A stretch of DNA of 64,000 bases, taken from NCBI GenBank assembly GCA_905178155.1, contig CAJINV010000002.1:10458146-10522145 (forward strand). The letters run 5' to 3'. Source of the DNA: Amoebophrya sp. A120. Lineage: Eukaryota > Sar > Dinophyceae > Syndiniales > Amoebophryaceae. The notes under the pieces are model-generated. The model worked only from the letters and a program-made list of their open reading frames with translations. It did not search any database and was not told where the DNA came from. The translations under genes were made by a program, and so were the position numbers. Below, piece after piece: positions 58,427 through 64,000 of this stretch (within the stretch, counting starts at the first letter, position 1; every line of letters begins with the position of its first letter).

Positions 58427-61400
58427 TCAAAGTTCCGCGCGGTCGTGGCCAGCCGCGGGCGGCGGTGCCCCACCTGCGGCGCTCCTCGGCGAGCGGCCGC
58501 TCCCCTTGCCCGGACCTGTTCGGGGCCGACCCGGACCCCCGCGCTTGTTATTGTCCTCGTCGTAGTATCCGCGAGGCTTCTTTCGGCGCTGCGCCGAGGC
58601 GCCGGGGGACTTCTTTTTGGAAGCCGCGTCGCTGAGCTCGCTGAACTCCTCGGCGACGATGTCGTCGAGCTGCTGCTGTCGCGTTACCGCGTTGGTCTCC
58701 ACCCACTGGGCCAGCTCCGTCAGGTTTGCGGGCGACATTTCGTTCACATTCTTCACGAACAATCCCGCAAACAGTACTAGGAAAGTCAGGAAGAGGAACA
58801 GACAGCAGCAGGCCGAGCCACAGGAGCAGGTACCCCCCGACGTGGAAGATGCGCCGGCCTTCGCGCCCCGATCGCCAGCGCTCCCCGGACCAAGGTGCAC
58901 GGTGTAGTCCCCACTGGCAGACAGAGCCGTGGCAGGCCCGCTAAAGGCCACGCACTGCACCGCGAGCTGGTGGATGGGCTTCTTCGCGCTACCGCACATC
59001 TCCAGCTTCTTGAACGGCATCAGGCCTGCGCGGTAGCCGGCAACGTCGAGGGAGTACCTGTTGTAAGTTGTTTTCTCTTTAGGTAGCGGGCGAAAGAAAA
59101 GGAGCACGCAGAGGCACCACGATAAATCAGAATCACAAAACTGATGAAGCAACAAAAGACAAAATCCAAACAAAAATGTACAAATTTTTGTGCCCCTGGA
59201 CAAATCCGCACATCATCCGGTTTTTCTGGAGATTGATGCGCAGTGCGGAGCATGGCTTCGGATCGGTGTTTACTTGTATCGCGCATTTGGGTTCCTTTGC
59301 AGCCTTCCAGATACCCAGCTGTTATGCGATGATTAAAAGAGAGAATAAAAATGACAATGAGATGAAACTGCAGTAATTATTCATGGTCTCCGATTCAACT
59401 CGTTCCTTGTTCTCGATTCCTTGCAGCGACGTGAACTTTTGCTTCCTCACGTTATTTTCCGACTAAACAATAGTTTCAAAAAAACAAAGACACGACTTCT
59501 TCCTACCATCGCAGGGCCCCTGGGACCCGCGGCACTGAGGAGCACACTGTCTTCAGTCAAGAAGTGCGGGAACTTGAGAGTCATCGGGCTCGGCTGCTGC
59601 ACATCAGGGTCGTTCCATACTATTTTCGACACTTGTTCGCCCGTATCGATACGCCAGACGCAACAGCTGCGGTCTTCAGAAACCGTGGCGACAAGCCTGT
59701 TGTGTGCAGTTCGTGCTCGTGGTCGTGCATAAATCCTGATAAAAATACGGAAAAAACTTTCCGTGTTTTAAATCGTCCTCATCCTCATCGACAAGATCGA
59801 AAAAAGGGTGCTAGGAAGTACACAACCAAAAAGGAAACTGAAAAGAATCATGCCGATAGTCGCATCGTACTTTTCGTCTGGGGATACGTCCATAGCTTCG
59901 ATTTGCTTTGTGTGTCCCCCAAACTCCACCAGGGGTGTGTTTTTCCAGTCTGGGTAACTCCAGACCTTAGCGACGCCATCCGTTCCCGCTGTTAGAAGAT
60001 AACCCTCGCAGAGACTGTGGAATTTCATTTATTCATCGTGATAAAATAAACCATGTCTCAAAAATACATACATACACGCTCCACGCGGCTCTGCGAGAGG
60101 TTTGTGGTGCTCTAAATTTGACCCTGTCTCCCGGAAAGCGATCCACCCAACGTAGTACGGGCGAGCAAGGGTGTGAAGGAACCCTCTGCGTTCGTGATGT
60201 GGACGAACGCCGCAAGAGGTGAACAAGGATCCTGGAGGTGCCTGGGCCGCCCTTTGCTGGGGGGGGCGACTTAGAGCGCACCGGCGGGCTCTATATCGAT
60301 CCATGCTCCTGATGGCCGCGTCAATGCGTCTTCGCTACGAGCGTCGTGTTGATTGATTTTGCCGCGATCTTTCAATGTCGGCGGCGGGCTACAAGCCTTG
60401 TGCCGCGTTCATCGTGCATCCTGTATTCTAGCGGATGCAACTGCTCCATCTCTCCACAGATAGAGAGAGGAGGGGGGGAATCTACTACGAGCAGGCCCCC
60501 CGATGCCAGGGCAGCCTCTACGGCAGCAACCCGGAGGGCAGACGCGGACGCACGGGAAAGGCGCAGGGACCAGCCCTGCGAGGGCATTGCATGCGTCAAC
60601 GCGCGTAAGTAAGAGCGATGGGGGGCGCAGCCCAATCCTTCGGACGCGGGCCCATGGCTTTCAGGTGCTTGCTAGGTGGCAGGGAGGCGCATGGCAGTCG
60701 CGGGCCTTCGTGTCTCGCACATCTTTGCGCGCTCGCTGCGTGGCCCTGTATTGGCGTCCCGTTGTCGTATGCTCCGGGGCTGCACACGCAACCGATCGGA
60801 TGCGACGGGCATGCCACAGGGGAGGCTACAGGGGCGTGGGCAATGTTTTTAGACGCTGAAGGCGGCGCGCGATGGTCTAGCTGCGAGCTAGACCTGCTGC
60901 GGCGAGCGTTCCACGGACCGAACTAGGCCAGATGCTCCACAGGCCTCGCGTAGCTGAGGCGGATACATTGTCTCACTCTGAGCGCGTTGCCAGTCGGTCC
61001 TGGCATCTGCTGGGTCCTAAAGACAGACCAAGTACTTTTGTGCTCCGAGCACATGGGCTCCCTTCCCTACAAGGGCGGGAATGTCTCAAAAATGAATGTC
61101 GGAGGAGTTGTATGTAGGTAGTCCTAGTCCTCGGAAAAAGAATGTGCAACAGCCCTTGTTCACACTGCTGCCCAAAACAACATCAGCTGTCAGCAACAAG
61201 AGTTCGCACAAAGAGACGTAAGAAAGGAAGTAGTACATCATTAGCTCCTGGCAGCCCGGGTCCTCGCCGCCAGTATATCTGTTTGGCACGGGTTTAACCT
61301 CGCTTTTAAACTCGTGGACCACCTTCATTTTTTCATCTTCTGTTATCTCCAATACGTAGCCCTTGGGTCCCGCGGACACGCACCACAGGTCCTGTTTGGC

Positions 61401-61697
61401 CGAGTACGTGACCTTCGTGGGCAACACCGAGCCCATGTTCATTCGGTCGAGCGTGGTGAATCGCATCTTCTTGTCGGGATGAGAACCGTCGATCGCGTGC
61501 AGGTGTATTTCGTTTGGGATTTCCTTCTTCCCGGCCGCGCCGCCTCCTCCGCACGAGATCGCGTGTCGCCCGTTCTCGCAGCATTCCAGCCCCAGGAGCG
61601 GGTACGGCGCAATGTAGATGTCACGCTGCGGGTCGTAAAGGGGCTGGTTCGAAGCCGTCGACGAAGACGAGCCCCCGCCTTTGGAGGTTGCCGGCAT
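58427..61697 (-). CDS. SEC12/PREB-like WD40 guanine-nucleotide exchange factor
   Basis: Exons recognised: 61697-61237, 60014-59871, about 59732-59507, about 59325-59280 and about 59064-58427. The first holds YIAPYPLLGLECCENGRHA and the glycine-rich GGGGAAGKKEIPNEIHLHAI, equivalent to the K-loop of SEC12/PREB that activates the GTPase SAR1. WD-like blades follow (LLTAGTDGVAKVWSYPDW, LVATVSEDRSCCVWRID, VQCVAFSGPATALSASGDYT). A single hydrophobic span (CCCLFLFLTFLVLFAGLFV) near residue 350 and a Lys/Arg/Gly-rich tail match an ER membrane protein with a lumenal C-terminus. It should start COPII coat assembly on the ER. Two junctions restore frame only one base away from GT-AG. The first intron is 1,222 nt and carries a 1-kb insertion. 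Confidence 0.82.
60053..61093. mobile_element. 1.03-kb GC-rich insertion between 13-bp direct repeats, in a SEC12 intron
   Basis: ATGTCTCAAAAAT occurs at 60053-60065 and again at 61081-61093. The 1,015 bases between are clearly more GC-rich than the rest of the intron and neighbouring spacers. Without the insertion the intron would be about 194 nt, like others here. No coding frame, tRNA or rRNA was recognised inside. A non-autonomous element or inserted foreign or organellar DNA are possible explanations. Confidence 0.6.
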
Positions 61698-62626
61698 GAT
61701 GGCTGTTTATGTCTAGCACAACTTCAACTTCGCGGTTGATTTACTTCTTTCCACCGAGGACTACCTCTAGGAAAATTGTATTCTTACTTACCGTTCGGTA
61801 CAGGATAAACGCAACAATTTCAGAGTCAGTGGAATCAATTAAATTGACAGACTGTTTTTTTCATTTACCGCTGTTGTTGTAATAAGGCTTACAACAGCTT
61901 GTGGCGATTGAATTTGCTGTTTCCATAGGTCGGATTCGGAATTTTACCTACACCTACTACTACTTCTACAAATTGTTATAAGTGCTACTATGGGTTAGAA
62001 TATCAACAGAACGCAGCCATCGTTAGATTAGAATACCTCCAGAAGTGCGGGCAAAAATATATGTATGAGAACGAGCAGTAGTGAACTGAGACTGCGTGAC
62101 ACTGCGGGTCATGAATGAAATTCACATTCATTTTGCTGGTATTGTTTTGGTTCTATGCCCTCCCAGTATAGAAGCAAGAGGTCTTGCACAACTCGGTGCA
62201 TGTCTACGGGCAGCTTTCCATCGCAATTTTGCTTCCTAGGCGGAAATTTCTTGAGATCGTTAGCTTCTTCAAATCGAGCTGTTTTGAAATCGCAGCTGTC
62301 TGTGTGGCTAGAACGAACTGCAGGTTTCTTGATGCGAAACACGACACGAAGAACGCAAACAGAACGAGCATGATAGATATGGACGAGACGAAACTACAAT
62401 TCGACGAACAACTTTTGCCGGGCAAATAAATATGACAACACACGCAAAGTTGTACGTGATGCACCTGCAAACAGACTGATAAGGATTGACTTCACAGCGC
62501 GTTAGAAATTAGTTGGATTTTAGTCTTTTTGTTGTTGAATACGCATCTGGTGACATACGGACATGCAGATGCTCTTCATCGCATCAAACAGGCACAAATC
62601 GGAAATAGTACAGATCCCGGCTACTG
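61698..62626. other. Intergenic, 0.93 kb
   Basis: AT-rich region upstream of the SEC12 start and downstream of the PHAF1 stop. No supported frame. Confidence 0.4.
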
Positions 62627-64000
62627 CTACCTGGGCAGAATGCGGAACAGTGTGACACTAGCGATTCCGCCCGTGGCATCGAGCACTTCGAACGCCGCGC
62701 CCTCCTTTTCCCAGTAATACGTGGTCGTGGCAAACGCGGGCTGTGGTATTCTCCGCATGCAGGACCCTTTCGCGTTCTTCGCAAGCACGTCGCGCATCTT
62801 CCAGCTGGGATCGATGGTACAGGGGCGACCGAGAAACCCGCTGCCATCCAACTCGAAAAAACACCGTTCATACTTGCCAAACAGCGGATGCTCCGGTAGG
62901 TTGGTGTGCAGCCGAATTTGCGTAACCCAGTGGCTCTTACTGCAGAAAATCGCGTCCACACCACGCTGGTGGTACTGGTACGCGTAGAAGTGGTGCCCGG
63001 CCTCGTCTTCGTCGACGTCATCCGGGCAACCGAGTTCGCTCAACACGTCCTGGCACGTGGCACCGAGCCGGATCACACTCACCTTTCATTTTTTGAAGAA
63101 CGACGTTACGATCAGCATCTTCAAGCTGGCCACCCGAAGAACATGAAAAGGCAAGGACATAGGCTAGACGCCTTAATGGCCCTCAATTCACTTCTTCTAC
63201 AAGAATACCGAGGGGCCACAGCAGAGGCAGCTAGGAAAATATCTGCACGACCAGAAGACCCCAAAACATAGATAGTAGTGATCCATCGTGGTCCTTTGAA
63301 AAACGATGCATGAGAGAGTACCCTGGCAGGCTGCTGTATCTGCACCCCTATGCGAAGACGCGCGATGGCCTTCGGTCTTGGGGGCAGCGGCTCCAGCTGC
63401 AGTACTTTGTTTGTGTCCTGCGCAAGATCTTCGGCCTCTGGTGCCATTTGTTGATGGCCCGGCAACACCCACAAGCGCGAGGCGATGTCCGCCTCCCCTC
63501 TGATTTCGTCTTTTACAGCAGGATCTTGATCTTGTAGAGTTCGAGACAAGGGAGACGATGCACCACCACCATCCCGGGCTCCTTCGATGTGCACTGCCAA
63601 TCCCTCAGGAAATCGGAGAACTTCCTCGTGCTCCTTTTCCGCCTGCCTTCCCACTGTGGTCAGCGCGCGACTTAAGAGGTCGGAGGCCGCACTTCCTAAT
63701 GTCTTCGATGTAGGTCGGAAAACCGCACTGCTCCTGCCCGGGACGCCGGATGACAACTCCCAACCACATCCGAAAAGTTCCTGAATTCGTCCTTTTGTTA
63801 CCAGATCGGTGCCCAGCGAAAAAAACGGCTCGTGGTTGTACGAGAAGCAGACTGCTGGCTTCTGCAATCTCCGCCCTGCAACGTTACTAGTTCCCTTTGA
63901 GGATAGCACGTCCCCTGCTGCTGCCGGTGATGCAAGACCCCCGCCCGAGAAAGCTGCCGGACCTTCGTCGCCCTCGTGATCGTGCGCGGACCCAAAACTC
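62627..64000 (-). CDS. PHAF1 (C16orf70/UPF0183) homologue, partial at the right edge
   Basis: Two exons: an open frame from the window edge to 63322, and 63082-62627, joined in phase by a GT-AG intron. The last exon carries the family signature: TCQDVLSELGCPDD, YHQRGVDAIFCS, TQIRLHTNLPEHPLFGKYERC and the terminal FEVLDATGGIASVTLFRI. The animal family member is a phagophore/endosome-associated factor acting in autophagy. The upstream exon has a longer, Ala/Gly/Glu-rich insertion with recognisable FSYNHEPFFSLGTDL and SRLWVLPGHQQMA. The N-terminus lies outside the window. The function here is inferred from the family only. Confidence 0.85.

Noticed and set aside
60066-61080. Possible rRNA or tRNA fragment in the GC-rich insertion
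   Set aside because: No conserved rRNA core strings or tRNA cloverleaf with TTCGA-type arm could be found by eye.
1-64000. CRISPR array, bacterial operon or prophage
   Set aside because: No regularly spaced direct repeats. Genes contain introns and are eukaryotic families.
1-64000. Dinoflagellate spliced-leader or relic leader at gene starts
   Set aside because: No recognisable leader sequence was seen upstream of the start codons checked by eye, so the lineage rests on introns and gene orientation.

Overview
This window is nuclear DNA from a protist. Genes are split by spliceosomal introns, intergenic gaps are 0.1-1.7 kb, and the proteins are typically eukaryotic: DNA polymerase delta, SEC12/PREB, PHAF1, DEAD-box helicase, MFS carrier, TPR protein, cold-shock/RRM proteins. 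Nearly all supported genes lie on the minus strand. Several introns are short transposon-like elements with terminal inverted repeats (TIRs) and 5-bp target-site duplications (TSDs). Co-oriented genes plus such introner elements fit what has been reported for syndinian dinoflagellates such as Amoebophrya. That assignment is inference: no rRNA or spliced-leader sequence was seen to confirm it.

Layout from left to right. 1-3.2 kb holds a three-exon small gene and one plausible plus-strand ORF. 3.3-6.75 kb is a gene with an EF-hand-like loop and a PAM2 (poly(A)-binding-protein-binding) motif. 8.3-12.3 kb is an unrecognised 1,297-residue protein. 13.6-16.0 kb is a membrane-anchored METTL13-like methyltransferase. 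16.5-24.2 kb has a small basic protein, an MFS transporter, a 1,169-residue coiled-coil protein and a small coiled-coil repeat protein. 24.7-39.4 kb is one giant gene of about 4,670 residues with two repeat families. 39.7-46.2 kb has a DEAD-box helicase and two neighbouring cold-shock-domain proteins. 47.0-52.7 kb is the complete catalytic subunit of DNA polymerase delta. 55.7-57.7 kb is a TPR protein, 58.4-61.7 kb is SEC12/PREB, and 62.6 kb to the right edge is a partial PHAF1 homologue.

The most interesting system is the introner-element family. Six well-supported copies (5 with perfect 5-bp TSDs, 1 with 4/5) and two decayed copies interrupt four genes; five of the eight are in the polymerase delta gene. 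Each starts TAT and ends ATA (ATG in one decayed copy), next to a 5-bp duplication. Removing the element plus one 5-bp copy restores the reading frame every time. For polymerase delta the nine inferred introns give exactly 1,203 codons plus stop. Most of these junctions cannot be drawn as GT-AG, while ordinary GT-AG introns occur in the same genes. The elements have different TIRs but share a short internal motif, GCATNACAAAT.

Other notable items: a 1.03-kb insertion bounded by a 13-bp direct repeat inside a SEC12 intron, and the giant protein with about 27 copies of a GGEVLD-type repeat. Exon boundaries were worked out by hand from frame, splice consensus and homology; no search or RNA evidence was available.
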